Below the pieces are notes generated by a model, which worked only from the letters and a program-made list of their open reading frames with translations, was not told the origin of the DNA and ran no database searches. A stretch of DNA of 64,000 nucleotides from an uncultured Lachnospiraceae bacterium (GTDB lineage Bacteria > Bacillota > Clostridia > Lachnospirales > Lachnospiraceae): assembly GCA_947576945.1 (NCBI GenBank), contig CANPTH010000001.1, forward strand, positions 62,001 through 126,000. Direction: 5' to 3'. The position numbers and the translations under genes were made by a program. The stretch's first letter is position 1. Every line of letters begins with the position of its first letter. Positions 40,798 to 51,047 of this stretch are shown here, in pieces.

Positions 40798-42041
40798 ATG
40801 GAATATTTAGAAAACTTAGGAAAAAAAGCCGTTGCGGCGAAATATGAATTGCAGAGATTATTGGTCGATGATAAAAATCGGGCGCTGCGGACAGTGGCGG
40901 CGGCGTTGACGGACTCGACAGACCGTATTTTAGCGGCAAATGACAGGGATTATGAGATTGCGGCGGCAGGCGGTATGGCGGCAGGACTGCTGGATCGTCT
41001 GAAACTGACACCGGAGCGTATTCAGAGTATGGCGCAGGGACTGTTACAGATTGTGGAGCTGGAAGATCCGGTGGGGACTGTTATGGAGTCTTTTGACCGG
41101 CCGAACGGTCTGCACATTGACCAGGTGAGGGTGCCCATGGGAGTGATCGGAATCATTTATGAGGCCAGGCCCAATGTGACGGCAGATGCCTTTGGTCTGT
41201 GCTTTAAGACCGGGAATGCGGTGATCCTGAAGGGTGGCAGAGACGCGGCCAATTCGAATGCGGCTATCACGGAAGTGATTCGCGAGGCGCTTGCGTCAGA
41301 AGCGATTACAGCAGATGCGGTACAGTTGATCGAAGATAATGACAGAGCCGTTACAACTGCCTTTATGAAATTAAAACAATATGTGGATGTCCTGATCCCC
41401 AGAGGCGGAGCAGGATTGATTCGTGCGGTGGTGGAGAACAGCACCATACCTGTGATCGAGACGGGAACCGGGAACTGTCATATCTACGTAGACGAGGATG
41501 CGGATCTGGAGCAGGCAGTGTCCATAATCATCAATGCCAAGACGCAGAGAATCGGTGTGTGTAATGCCTGTGAATCGCTGCTGATTCATGAGAAGATCGC
41601 AGATAAGCTGCTGCCCGTGCTGGGATGTGCATTGCGTGATAGAAATGTAGAGATGCGCGGGGATGAAAGGGTACGCATGCTGCTTCCGGATGCCGCAGCG
41701 GCAACAGAAGAAGATTATGCGGCAGAATATCTGGATTATATCATTTCCATGAAGACAGTATCATCCCTGGAAGAAGCCATTGCACATATTAACCGTTATA
41801 ATACGAAACATTCCGATGCCATTCTTACCAGGAACAGAGAACACGCAGAACAGTTCCTGAAGGAAGTCGATTCCGCCTGCGTGTATGCTAATGCGTCCAC
41901 ACGCTTTACAGACGGTTTTGAATTCGGATTCGGTGCAGAGATCGGGATCAGCACGCAGAAGCTGCATGCGAGAGGCCCTATGGGGCTTAAACAACTGACA
42001 ACCTACAAATATCTGATTCGCGGAGACGGGCAGATCAGGTG
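40798..42041 (+). CDS. proA: Gamma-glutamyl phosphate reductase
   Basis: MEYLENLGKKAVAAKYELQ; PMGVIGIIYEARPNVTADAFGLCFKTGNAVILKGG; VYANASTRFTDGFEFGFGAEIGISTQKLHARGPMGL. Confidence 0.96.
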
Positions 42042-42050
42042 ACAAATGGG

Positions 42051-42105
42051 TTGACAGAGATGAATAAATCTATTATTATACATATGAACACTTGAACATA
42101 TGTAT
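42051..42105 (+). promoter_or_regulatory. Sigma-A promoter (TTGACA-N17-TATTAT) with overlapping palindromic operator for the adjacent ArsR regulator
   Basis: ttgaca 42051-42056, tattat 42074-42079, operator atacatatg-aacacttgaa-catatgtat 42078-42105. Confidence 0.65.
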
Positions 42106-42215
42106 AATGAATTCAGTACACATGATTGAGAATATCTGGGACATGATTGATTTGGATCACATCTGTACAGAGTTAAATCCGGTGTATTGTCTGCAGGAAA
42201 GGAAGATGACAGTTA

Positions 42216-42599
42216 ATGACGGAAGATACCTTGAGAACAGAGAGTATCCCGGCGGCCGAGGGTAAAGAGTTTTCACAGGAACGGGAAGACATTATCCAAA
42301 GCGTGCAGGAACAGCAGCCGGATGATGAAATTTTATACGATCTCGCAGAGCTGTTTAAAGTATTCGGCGACTCTACCAGGATCAAGATTCTGTATTCCAT
42401 GTTTGAAAACGAGTTGTGTGTCAACGATATAGCCAGGCTTTTGAACTTAAGTCAGTCTTCTGTAAGCCATCAGCTGCGGATTCTTAAGACATCGAAACTG
42501 GTAAAATTCCGGCGGGAAGGGAAATCCATCTTTTATTCTCTGGATGACGAGCATGTGCGGTCGATCATCAGTATGGGAATGGAGCATGTGGAAGAATAG
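42216..42599 (+). CDS. ArsR/SmtB family metalloregulator (CadC/CzrA-like)
   Basis: LAELFKVFGDSTRIKILYSMFENELCVNDIARLLNLSQSSVSHQLRILKTSKLVKFRREGKSIFYSLDDEHV. Confidence 0.92.
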   Translation: MTEDTLRTESIPAAEGKEFSQEREDIIQSVQEQQPDDEILYDLAELFKVFGDSTRIKILYSMFENELCVNDIARLLNLSQSSVSHQLRILKTSKLVKFRREGKSIFYSLDDEHVRSIISMGMEHVEE

Positions 42600-42651
42600 A
42601 ATTCAAGACATGTTCAGGGGAGACAGAAGGCAGTGGAATGGAGGATTGCTG

Positions 42652-42870
42652 ATGAACAAAACGTATAAAATTGAAGTGGATTGTGCTAACTGCGCAGAGA
42701 AAATGCAGGAGGCGGCTAAGAAGACAGAAGGTGTTGCAGATGCAGTGGTCAGTTTTATGACGCAGAAGATGAAGGTAGTGTTTGCAGAAGGAGCTGATGA
42801 GAAAGAGGTTATGAAGAAGGTACTGAAAGCCTGCAGGAAGGTTGAGCCGGACTGTGAGATCTCTTTCTAG
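42652..42870 (+). CDS. Heavy-metal-associated (HMA) domain protein
   Basis: MNKTYKIEVDCANCAEKMQEAAKKTEGVADAVVSFMTQKMKVVFAEG. Confidence 0.88.
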   Translation: MNKTYKIEVDCANCAEKMQEAAKKTEGVADAVVSFMTQKMKVVFAEGADEKEVMKKVLKACRKVEPDCEISF

Positions 42871-42983
42871 GATAATTACCGTGGGTATACTGGTACTTCG
42901 TACCTGAGTTCTCGTGCAGATTTTCGAGGATATTTTTTGAGTGTACAGATACCGGGATCATAAAAGAAAGAATATTCAGAACT

Positions 42984-43022
42984 AAGGGCCGTTTGCATTT
43001 TTCTACACTGCAACGGCCCTTT
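42984..43022. terminator. Bidirectional terminator between the HMA gene (+) and uracil permease gene (-)
   Basis: aagggccgtttgca ... tgcaacggcccttt with A/T tracts on both sides. Confidence 0.8.
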
Positions 43023-43076
43023 AATTCTGCTCTGCGATCAATAGAGTTTGTTGAACTGAATTGCTCCTCAGAGAAT

Positions 43077-44459
43077 TTATTTAACCTTCTTCTGCGGATT
43101 AAAGCTGACGCCTCGATTGATATCACCGTTGGGATTCGCACCGAAGGTATAATCGTTACCCGGCAGGATGGCATTAAGAATGATGCCCGCCAGCGCGGCG
43201 ATTGCGAGAGAAGTCAAAGTGATGGAAGTGCCTCCTGCAGAAAAAGTAAGGCCGCCGGAGAAGCCAAGACCGCATACCAGGATAACCGCAGCGATGATCA
43301 GATTTCTTGACTTCGTGAAATCCACTTTGTTTTCCACGATATTCCTGACGCCGATGGCAGAGATCATACCATAGAGGATGAAACTGACACCGCCGATAAT
43401 CGCCGATGGCAGAGAGCCGATAATTGCAGACATCTTCGGTATAAAGCTTAAGATGATGGCATAGAGGGCCGCCAGACGGATCACCTTGGGGTCGTGAACG
43501 CCGCTCAGTTCAAGAACGCCGGTATTCTCTCCGTAAGTCGTGTTGGCGGGACCGCCAAACAGTGCGGAAAGTGAGGTGGCAAGGCCATCGCCGATCATTG
43601 TGCGGTGCAGTCCGGGATCTTCCAGATAATTTTCTCCCACAGTTGCGGAGATGGCGGATATATCGCCGATGTGTTCCATCATGGTGGCCAGGGCGATGGG
43701 CGCCATTACCAGGATCGCCGTGACATCGAATTTACAAAGAAGGAAAGGCGGCAGCCCCACCAGGGATGAGGACGCAACGCCTGAAAAGTCCAGGATGGCG
43801 CTTCCGTCTGCATTGGTAAAGCCAAGTGCATTCATGACCAGGGCTGCTATGTACGAGACTACGACGCCCAGAAGGATAGGAATGATCTTCCACATGCCTT
43901 TGCCCCAGATATTAAAGATAACGATGACTGCCAGCGCGATCAGCGCCAGGAACCAGTTGGAGGATGCGTTGTTTACTGCGGACGGCGCCAGGCTCAGGCC
44001 GATGCAGATGATGATTGGTCCGGTTACCACCGGCGGCAGAAACCGCATGACCTTCTTTACACCAACAAACTTGATCACCAGCGCCAGGATCAGGTACAGC
44101 AGGCCGGCAATCACGATACCGCCGCAGGCATAGGGCAGCTTTTCTCCGTAAGTCATGCCGGCAAAGATACCGCTGTCTAAATTTGCCACCGTGGCAAATC
44201 CGCCCAGAAAGGCGAAAGAGGAACCCAGGAAGGCCGGCACTTTCAGCTTGGAGCAGACATGGAAAAAGAGGGTGCCGATTCCTGCAAAAAACAGTGTTAC
44301 CTGAATCGAAAGACCCTCTCCGTTAAAATAACTGTTGACCAGAATCGGTACAAGAATTGTTGCACCGAACATTGCGAACATATGCTGCAGACCAAGCAGC
44401 AGCATCTTGGGAACTCCAAGGCTCCTTGCGTCGCGAATGGTTTCGAAGTTGTTACTCAT
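43077..44459 (-). CDS. uraA: Uracil/xanthine permease (NCS2 family)
   Basis: LLGLQHMFAMFGATILVPIL; GGPANTTYGENTGVLELSGV. Confidence 0.93.
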   Translation of the reverse strand: MSNNFETIRDARSLGVPKMLLLGLQHMFAMFGATILVPILVNSYFNGEGLSIQVTLFFAGIGTLFFHVCSKLKVPAFLGSSFAFLGGFATVANLDSGIFAGMTYGEKLPYACGGIVIAGLLYLILALVIKFVGVKKVMRFLPPVVTGPIIICIGLSLAPSAVNNASSNWFLALIALAVIVIFNIWGKGMWKIIPILLGVVVSYIAALVMNALGFTNADGSAILDFSGVASSSLVGLPPFLLCKFDVTAILVMAPIALATMMEHIGDISAISATVGENYLEDPGLHRTMIGDGLATSLSALFGGPANTTYGENTGVLELSGVHDPKVIRLAALYAIILSFIPKMSAIIGSLPSAIIGGVSFILYGMISAIGVRNIVENKVDFTKSRNLIIAAVILVCGLGFSGGLTFSAGGTSITLTSLAIAALAGIILNAILPGNDYTFGANPNGDINRGVSFNPQKKVK

Positions 44460-44780
44460 TATAAATCTCCCTTCTCAAATGTATTGGTAATTGGATTAAC
44501 AGGTAGCCTAAAGAGATTATAAAGATTGCGGTTCTATTTGGCAAGAGAATTTGTGAAACTCTGGGAAAACAGATAAAAGTTGTTGACTTAAACGTCAGAA
44601 ATCATTACTATTTATAGATAGGAGTGATTCTGGAAGATACCTGTAACCGCATTTTTAAAGAATGGAAAGTGTCTGCATAAGAAGAAGCCATGAGGTGCAG
44701 ATCTAGGGACGGGAGCAGGAAGGACGCGGGAGAAGTGAGGTTTTGGATACAGAACCGAAAACAGGAAGAAAGGACGAAAG

Positions 44781-45419
44781 ATGGAAAAGAAGGAAAATGT
44801 ATTTATTATGGATCATCCGCTGATACAGCACAAGATCTCCCATATCAGAGATATCAGTACGGGAACCAACGAGTTTCGGAAATGTATCGAGGAGATCGCA
44901 ATGCTGATGGGATATGAAGCGCTGAGAGATCTGCCGTTGGAGAATGTGGAGGTGGAAACGCCGATTGAGAAGTGCATGACGCCTATGCTGGCCGGCAAGA
45001 AACTGGCTGTGGTACCTATCTTAAGAGCGGGACTGGGTATGGTTAACGGCATTCTGGCTCTGGTACCCAGCGCCAAAGTAGGGCATATCGGGCTTTACAG
45101 GGATCCGGAGACTCATGAACCTCATGAATACTACTGTAAGCTGCCTGAACCGATTGATTTGAGAACGATTGTTGTTGTGGACCCGATGCTTGCCACGGGC
45201 GGATCCGGTTCCGAGGCAGTGGATTTCATCAAACAGCATGGCGGGAGACATATCAAATTTATGTGTATTATCGCTGCACCGGAAGGACTGGAACGACTGA
45301 AAAAGGATCATCCGGATATTCAGATCTATGTAGGACATCTGGATCGCTGTCTGAATGAACATGCTTATATCTGTCCTGGACTGGGGGATGCCGGGGACAG
45401 AATCTTCGGAACCAGATAG
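44781..45419 (+). CDS. upp: Uracil phosphoribosyltransferase
   Basis: [76 protein letters not shown]. Confidence 0.96.
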   Translation: MEKKENVFIMDHPLIQHKISHIRDISTGTNEFRKCIEEIAMLMGYEALRDLPLENVEVETPIEKCMTPMLAGKKLAVVPILRAGLGMVNGILALVPSAKVGHIGLYRDPETHEPHEYYCKLPEPIDLRTIVVVDPMLATGGSGSEAVDFIKQHGGRHIKFMCIIAAPEGLERLKKDHPDIQIYVGHLDRCLNEHAYICPGLGDAGDRIFGTR

Positions 45420-45459
45420 GTAATGTCAGGGACAGGATCTTTGGAACCAGACAGGTAAT
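45390..45459 (+). repeat. Imperfect tandem duplication (2 x 35 bp) of the upp 3' end
   Basis: gccggggacagaatcttcggaaccagataggtaat / gtcagggacaggatctttggaaccagacaggtaat. Confidence 0.9.
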
Positions 45460-45488
45460 ACCAGAATATATGACCGGAGGAAATATTT

Positions 45489-46166
45489 GTGAAGACTGGA
45501 AATGGAGTCTCGAAGATTCGAGGCGTTTTCCGATGTAATAAAATAGTGATCTTATGTGTACTTCTTGTGTGTGGTGTTCTGCTCACGGCCTGCGGACAGG
45601 ATGAGGAACTGACGGCTTATCAGGAAGACATGAATACGTTTTTTGAGCATATTGCTTCTTATCACGAAGGGATGAATGCGATCGATGCTTCCGCCCCGGA
45701 TGCAAAGAATCAGCTGCTTTCTTATCTGGATCAGCTGCAGACGGAGTTTGCCTGGATGGCGGAACTTACTGTACCGGATGAGTTTTCGGCAGTGGACAGT
45801 CTGGCGGATGAGGCGGACGAGAATATGCGGCAGGCAGTGGCGCTGTATCACAGCGCCTATGAGGCGGAAGTTTTCGACGAACCGACGGCGCAGGCTGCCA
45901 GAGAATATTATGACAGAGCAAATATCCGCATACAGTATATCGTCTCCATTCTGCACGGAGAGATTCCGGAGGGTGAAGGGATTACTTACACGGAAGAGAG
46001 CGGTATCCTGGGCGGCGGTTATCTGAATAAGGATGATGAGGAAGAGGATGGAGCCGAAGGAGAGACATCCTCAGAGACGCAGACGGAGACAGGTACAGAG
46101 GAAGCAGATGATTTCGATACGGACGATACCGTTTTCTATGAGGAAACGGATACGGATGAGGAATAA
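45489..46166 (+). CDS. Putative lipoprotein with acidic C-terminal tail
   Basis: Hydrophobic signal ending in lipobox LLTACGQ; Asp/Glu/Thr-rich tail. Confidence 0.7.
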   Translation: MKTGNGVSKIRGVFRCNKIVILCVLLVCGVLLTACGQDEELTAYQEDMNTFFEHIASYHEGMNAIDASAPDAKNQLLSYLDQLQTEFAWMAELTVPDEFSAVDSLADEADENMRQAVALYHSAYEAEVFDEPTAQAAREYYDRANIRIQYIVSILHGEIPEGEGITYTEESGILGGGYLNKDDEEEDGAEGETSSETQTETGTEEADDFDTDDTVFYEETDTDEE

Positions 46167-46226
46167 ATGTGATTACCATTGAATCATCAGCTGTATAAGA
46201 CAGAAAACAGGAGAGTACACGAGGGG

Positions 46227-48689
46227 ATGAAGAAACAGGAATTTCATGCATTGATGAAAGAAAATCCTATTTTTCTGGACGGAGCAACAGGATCGAATTT
46301 ACAGCGGCAGGGAATGCCCGCGGGAGTATGTCCGGAGCGGTGGATCCTGGAAAACAGGGAGGTTCTGATAAATCTTCAACGGGGTTTTGTGGATGCGGGC
46401 ACGAATATCGTCTATGCGCCTACGTTTACTGCCAACCGTATAAAGCTGGCAGAGTATGGATTGGAAGCACAGATCCGTGAAATCAATCGGGAGCTGGTGG
46501 CGCTGTCCAGGAAGGCTGTCGGTGACAGGGCTTTGGTAGCAGGTGACCTTACCATGACGGGGGCACAGCTGGCGCCGATGGGAAATCTCGACTTTGAGGA
46601 ATTGATCGATGTCTATAAGGAGCAGATCGCCTTTCTGGTGGAGGCTGGAGTGGATCTTCTGGTTGTGGAGACAATGATGAGCCTGCAGGAGACCAGGGCC
46701 GCACTGATTGCGGCGAAGGAGGTCTGCGAACTGCCGGTGATGGCTACGATGACTTTTGAGTCAGACGGCAGAACATTGTACGGGACGGATGCCGTGACGG
46801 CGGCTGTGGTACTGGAGAGCCTGGGCGCCGATGCGGTGGGGACCAACTGCTCTTCAGGACCGGATAAAATGCTGGATATAATCCGACAGATGGCCGAGGT
46901 TACTTCTGTACCGATCATTGCCAAACCCAATGCCGGACTTCCGTCTCTTGATCGGAACGGAGATACGGTCTATGATATGGATCCGGCTGTCTTTGGAGAG
47001 AGTATGAAGATGCTTGTAGAAGCCGGCGCCTCCATCGTAGGCGGCTGCTGCGGAACCACACCGGATCATATCAAAGCACTGCGCGGGGCGGTAAGCGCCA
47101 TGACGCTGCCACCCAGACAGATAACCGAAAAGCGGTATCTGACAAGTGAGCGGCAGACCATTGCCTTCGGGCTGGAGGATAATTTTGTCATTGTCGGGGA
47201 GCGGATCAATCCCACGGGGAAGAAGAAACTGCAGGAACAGCTGCGGGCCGGTTCCATGGAGCTGGTGGCTGATTTTGCCGAGGAACAAGAAGCCTGTGGC
47301 GCAGGCATTCTGGATATTAATATGGGGATGGGGGGTATTGACGAGAAGAAGATGATGCTGAAAGCCATCGATACGGTGAGCGGCATTACGAGTCTGCCTC
47401 TTTCTCTTGACTCCAGTCATGTAGATGTGCTGGAAGCAGCGCTGCGCAGATATCCGGGGAGGGCGTTGATTAATTCCATCTCTTATGAGAAGGCGAAAGT
47501 TGATGCCTTGTTACCGCTTGCGAAGAAGTATGGCGCGATGTTCGTTCTGCTGCCGCTGTCAGACGCGGGTCTGCCAGGAAGTCTGCAGGAGAAGATTGCT
47601 ATTATAGAGAAGATACAGGAACGGGCCTGTGCCATCGGCCTGACCAAAGAAGATATTGTAGTGGATGGCCTGGTGACAACGGTGGGCGCTAACAGGAATG
47701 CGGCGCTGGAGACGCTGGAGACAATCCGTTACTGTAAGGAACAGGGGCTGGCGACGATCTGCGGTCTTTCCAATATTTCTTTTGGACTGCCGGAGCGCAG
47801 TTTTGTCAATACGACATTTTTGACGATGGCGATTCAGGCCGGCCTGACCATGGCTATTGCCAATCCGTCTCAGGAGCTGCTTGTCAGCTGTGCTTTCGCA
47901 TCGGATCTTCTTCTGGGGAAAAAGGAGGCGGATCTGCGCTATATACAGCTGATGGATGCGGTAAAGGCCAAACGGGAAGCGATGGGTGTTACGCAGACGC
48001 AGGGTACAGGTATCCATATGCGTCAGACGGCTGCCGGGCAGGCTCAGGGCGGTACCGCGAAGGACAGGCTGTATGCCGACGTACTCAAAGGCAGCGGCGG
48101 CGCTATCGTGGAGGATACGAAGAAGGCGCTTGCGGAAGGTCATGAAGCGAAGGCGCTTTTGGATGAAGTTCTGCTGCCTGCTATCAATGAGGTGGGGGAG
48201 CTTTTTGACAGGGGAAAATATTTCCTCCCTCAGCTGATCGCCAGTGCAGAGGCTATGAAAGCCTCTATAGAGTATCTGGAACCGTTATTGATGGACAAAC
48301 AGTCTGCTCAGGAGATGCCCACGGTGGTGATCGCCACAGTAGAAGGGGATATCCATGATATCGGTAAGAATCTTGTGGCGTTGATGCTTAAAAACTATGG
48401 ATTTAAGGTGATCGATCTTGGCAAGGATGTGCCGAAGGAAAAGATCGTTGAGGCTGCAAAGGAACATCATGCTCAGGTTATCGCCCTGTCTGCCTTGATG
48501 ACGACCACTATGCGGCAGATGCAGCAGGTGATCGATTACGCAAGAATGCAGCAGGTAGATGCCAGGATTATTGTGGGCGGTGCCGTGATCACACAGGAAT
48601 ATGCGGATGAGATTGGGGCGGACGGATATTCCAAAGACGCGGCGGATGCCGTGAAGCTGACGAAACGGCTTCTGCAGATAGGAAAGTAA
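46227..48689 (+). CDS. metH: Cobalamin-dependent methionine synthase-like protein (Hcy-binding, pterin-binding, B12-binding; no activation domain)
   Basis: IFLDGATGSNLQRQGMP; GGCCGTTPDHIKAL; VGERINPTGKKKLQEQL; TVEGDIHDIGKNLVALMLKNYGFKVIDLGKDVP; ends near 820 aa. Confidence 0.92.
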   Translation: MKKQEFHALMKENPIFLDGATGSNLQRQGMPAGVCPERWILENREVLINLQRGFVDAGTNIVYAPTFTANRIKLAEYGLEAQIREINRELVALSRKAVGDRALVAGDLTMTGAQLAPMGNLDFEELIDVYKEQIAFLVEAGVDLLVVETMMSLQETRAALIAAKEVCELPVMATMTFESDGRTLYGTDAVTAAVVLESLGADAVGTNCSSGPDKMLDIIRQMAEVTSVPIIAKPNAGLPSLDRNGDTVYDMDPAVFGESMKMLVEAGASIVGGCCGTTPDHIKALRGAVSAMTLPPRQITEKRYLTSERQTIAFGLEDNFVIVGERINPTGKKKLQEQLRAGSMELVADFAEEQEACGAGILDINMGMGGIDEKKMMLKAIDTVSGITSLPLSLDSSHVDVLEAALRRYPGRALINSISYEKAKVDALLPLAKKYGAMFVLLPLSDAGLPGSLQEKIAIIEKIQERACAIGLTKEDIVVDGLVTTVGANRNAALETLETIRYCKEQGLATICGLSNISFGLPERSFVNTTFLTMAIQAGLTMAIANPSQELLVSCAFASDLLLGKKEADLRYIQLMDAVKAKREAMGVTQTQGTGIHMRQTAAGQAQGGTAKDRLYADVLKGSGGAIVEDTKKALAEGHEAKALLDEVLLPAINEVGELFDRGKYFLPQLIASAEAMKASIEYLEPLLMDKQSAQEMPTVVIATVEGDIHDIGKNLVALMLKNYGFKVIDLGKDVPKEKIVEAAKEHHAQVIALSALMTTTMRQMQQVIDYARMQQVDARIIVGGAVITQEYADEIGADGYSKDAADAVKLTKRLLQIGK

Positions 48690-48709
48690 CTTACAGTGCA
48701 TATTTGATG

Positions 48710-48758
48710 AAACACCTGACCATTTCAGGGAAAGCCACACCATGCGGCACAGGTGTTT
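48710..48758 (+). other. Hairpin immediately upstream of ilvB
   Basis: aaacacctg ... caggtgttt, perfect 9-bp arms. Confidence 0.5.
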
Positions 48759-48777
48759 GAAAAAGGGAGAGTGAACT

Positions 48778-50394
48778 ATGTTAGGTGCAGACGCGATCGT
48801 AAAATGTCTGGAAGAAGAAGGAGTAAAGTATGTATTCGGTTATCCTGGGGTGGCGATATGCCCTTTTTTCAATAGTATTCTAAATTCCCCGGTGGAGACA
48901 ATATTGATACGCACGGAGCAGAACGCGGCTCATGCGGCCAGCGGGTTTGCCCGGGTGACGGGACAGGTGGGCGTCTGTGCCGTCACATCCGGCCCCGGAG
49001 CTACGAATGTGATCACCGGTATTGCTACAGCCTTTGCGGACAGTATTCCGCTTGTATGCATTACAGGACAGGTGAACAGTGAGCTGATTGGCTCTGATGT
49101 GTTCCAGGAGGCTGATATCACCGGTGCGGTGGAGTCTTTTGTCAAATACAGCTATCTGATAAAGGATGCGGCCGAGATACCGCGGGTCTTCAAAGAGGCA
49201 TTTTACATTGCCAATTCCGGACGGAAAGGGCCTGTTCTGATCGATGTGCCCATCGATATCCAGAATGCGGTTGTTAACAGATTCAAATATCCGGAAGAAG
49301 TCAGTCTGCGCACCTATAAACCGACCATCAGAGGGCATGCAGTGCAGATCCAGAAGGTGGTAAAGGAACTTTCCAAAGCGAAACGTCCTATTATCTGCGT
49401 GGGCGGCGGCGTGCTTTTAAGTGAAGCAGTGGAGGAATTCCGGTCCTTTGTGGAGAAACACCATGTGCCGGTTGTCTCTACGATGATGGGAATCAGCGCC
49501 ATGCCTACCAGACATCCGATGTATTACGGTATGGTAGGGAATAACGGACATCCATATGCCAACCGGGCCATGAACGAATCGGATCTCCTCATCATGGTAG
49601 GCGCCAGAGTGGCGGATCGGGCCGTAAGTCAGCCGGATCTGATCACGGAAAATAAGGTGCTGGTACATATCGATGTGGATCCGGCAGAGATCGGTAAGAA
49701 TGTAGGGCCAACCATCCCTCTGGTGGGTGATGCAAGGCATATTTTTGAAGACTTTAACAAGGAAAACTTTACCTGTGACCATGAAGAGTGGATCGGAACT
49801 CTGGATGCATATCGTTCCACCATGGCGCGGGTGCGAAAACCTGATCCGGCTTATGTAGATCCGGCGGAGTTTATCCGTATGCTGTCGGAATCCATGGAGG
49901 AGGATGCGGTCTATGTGGCTGATGTCGGGCAGAATCAGATCTGGTCCTGTAACTATCATATAGTTAAGAACGGAAGATTTCTGACTACGGGCGGCATGGG
50001 TACCATGGGGTACTCCATTCCGGCGGCTATGGGAGCCAAACTGGCTGCGCCGGACAGACAGGTGGTGGCGGTATGCGGCGATGGTTCTTTTCAAATGTCC
50101 ATGATGGAGCTGGCTACCATGCGGCAGTTCCATGTGCCGGTAAAGATCATCGTGCTTAAGAATAATTTTCTGGGGATGGTCAGGGAGTTTCAGCACTATA
50201 CCTACAAAGATAATTATTCGGTTGTAGATCTTTCGGGAAGCCCTGATCTGGAGAAACTGTCTTCGGCCTACGATATGAAGTTTATGCGGCTGCATACGAT
50301 GGAGCGTGCACAGGAAACAATCGAGGAGTTTCTGAAGAAGGACGAATCGGTGCTGTTAGAGTGCATCATCGATCCGATGGATCTGGTAAAATAG
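48778..50394 (+). CDS. ilvB: Acetolactate synthase large subunit (thiamine-PP enzyme)
   Basis: ADAIVKCLEEEGVKYVFGYPG; EQNAAHAASGFARVTGQVGVCAVTSGPGATN; GDGSFQMSMMELATM. Confidence 0.93.
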   Translation: MLGADAIVKCLEEEGVKYVFGYPGVAICPFFNSILNSPVETILIRTEQNAAHAASGFARVTGQVGVCAVTSGPGATNVITGIATAFADSIPLVCITGQVNSELIGSDVFQEADITGAVESFVKYSYLIKDAAEIPRVFKEAFYIANSGRKGPVLIDVPIDIQNAVVNRFKYPEEVSLRTYKPTIRGHAVQIQKVVKELSKAKRPIICVGGGVLLSEAVEEFRSFVEKHHVPVVSTMMGISAMPTRHPMYYGMVGNNGHPYANRAMNESDLLIMVGARVADRAVSQPDLITENKVLVHIDVDPAEIGKNVGPTIPLVGDARHIFEDFNKENFTCDHEEWIGTLDAYRSTMARVRKPDPAYVDPAEFIRMLSESMEEDAVYVADVGQNQIWSCNYHIVKNGRFLTTGGMGTMGYSIPAAMGAKLAAPDRQVVAVCGDGSFQMSMMELATMRQFHVPVKIIVLKNNFLGMVREFQHYTYKDNYSVVDLSGSPDLEKLSSAYDMKFMRLHTMERAQETIEEFLKKDESVLLECIIDPMDLVK

Positions 50395-50404
50395 AAAATG
50401 GGGG

Positions 50405-50899
50405 ATGGCGATGAAGAAAATATATTCGGTTTTGGTGGAGAACAGATCCGGTGTACTTTGCAAAGTGTCGGGGCTTTTTTCCAGAAGATCTTTCAATATT
50501 GACAGTCTGGCAGTAGGGGAGACGGACGATCCGACAACTTCCTGCATGACCATTGTCAGCAGCGGAGACGAGCGCACGCTGGAGCAGATCGAGAAGCAGC
50601 TGAACAAGAAGCTGGATGTCTTCAAGGTGAAGACGTTTGATGAGACGGCCAGCATCAGTCGGGAACTGATGCTGATGAAAGTCAAATATAACAAGGGTAA
50701 CCGCCGGGATATCATGGAAACATGTGAGATTATGAAGGCGCAGATCGTGGATATGTCCAAAAAGACGATGATCATTCAGATCTGTGACGTGCCGGAGCGG
50801 ATCCGGCTGTTCATCGGTATGATGCAGTCCATCAGTATTGTGGAGGTGGCACGTACCGGGACTCTGGCTCTGCAGAAATGCCTGGAGACGGATAACTAA
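50405..50899 (+). CDS. ilvN: Acetolactate synthase small subunit (first copy)
   Basis: YSVLVENRSGVLCKVSGLFSRRSFNIDSLAVGETDDP ACT domain. Confidence 0.93.
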   Translation: MAMKKIYSVLVENRSGVLCKVSGLFSRRSFNIDSLAVGETDDPTTSCMTIVSSGDERTLEQIEKQLNKKLDVFKVKTFDETASISRELMLMKVKYNKGNRRDIMETCEIMKAQIVDMSKKTMIIQICDVPERIRLFIGMMQSISIVEVARTGTLALQKCLETDN

Positions 50900-50915
50900 G
50901 GTGCCTGGCTGCGTG

Positions 50916-50936
50916 ACAGGCCGGTTTCCGGCCTGT
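50916..50936 (+). terminator. Hairpin (terminator-like, weak T-tract) between the two small-subunit genes
   Basis: acaggccgg-ttt-ccggcctgt. Confidence 0.5.
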
Positions 50937-50968
50937 TAAGACGTCGTAAGCAGAATCGTTATAAGCGG

Positions 50969-50997
50969 TTGACTTTTGTCTGGTAAATTGTTAAAAT
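50969..50997 (+). promoter_or_regulatory. Predicted sigma-A promoter TTGACT-N17-TAAAAT upstream of second ilvN
   Basis: ttgact tttgtctggtaaattgt taaaat. Confidence 0.5.
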
Positions 50998-51047
50998 AAT
51001 GGACAGCGTGTGACAGATAAGCAGTCATGTGCGGAAAGGTTTACTTT

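Noticed and set aside
48047-48059. gggcggtaccgcg, resembling the T-box antiterminator consensus
   Set aside because: Lies inside the metH coding frame (QGGTAKDRL) with no specifier hairpin or terminator, so chance similarity.
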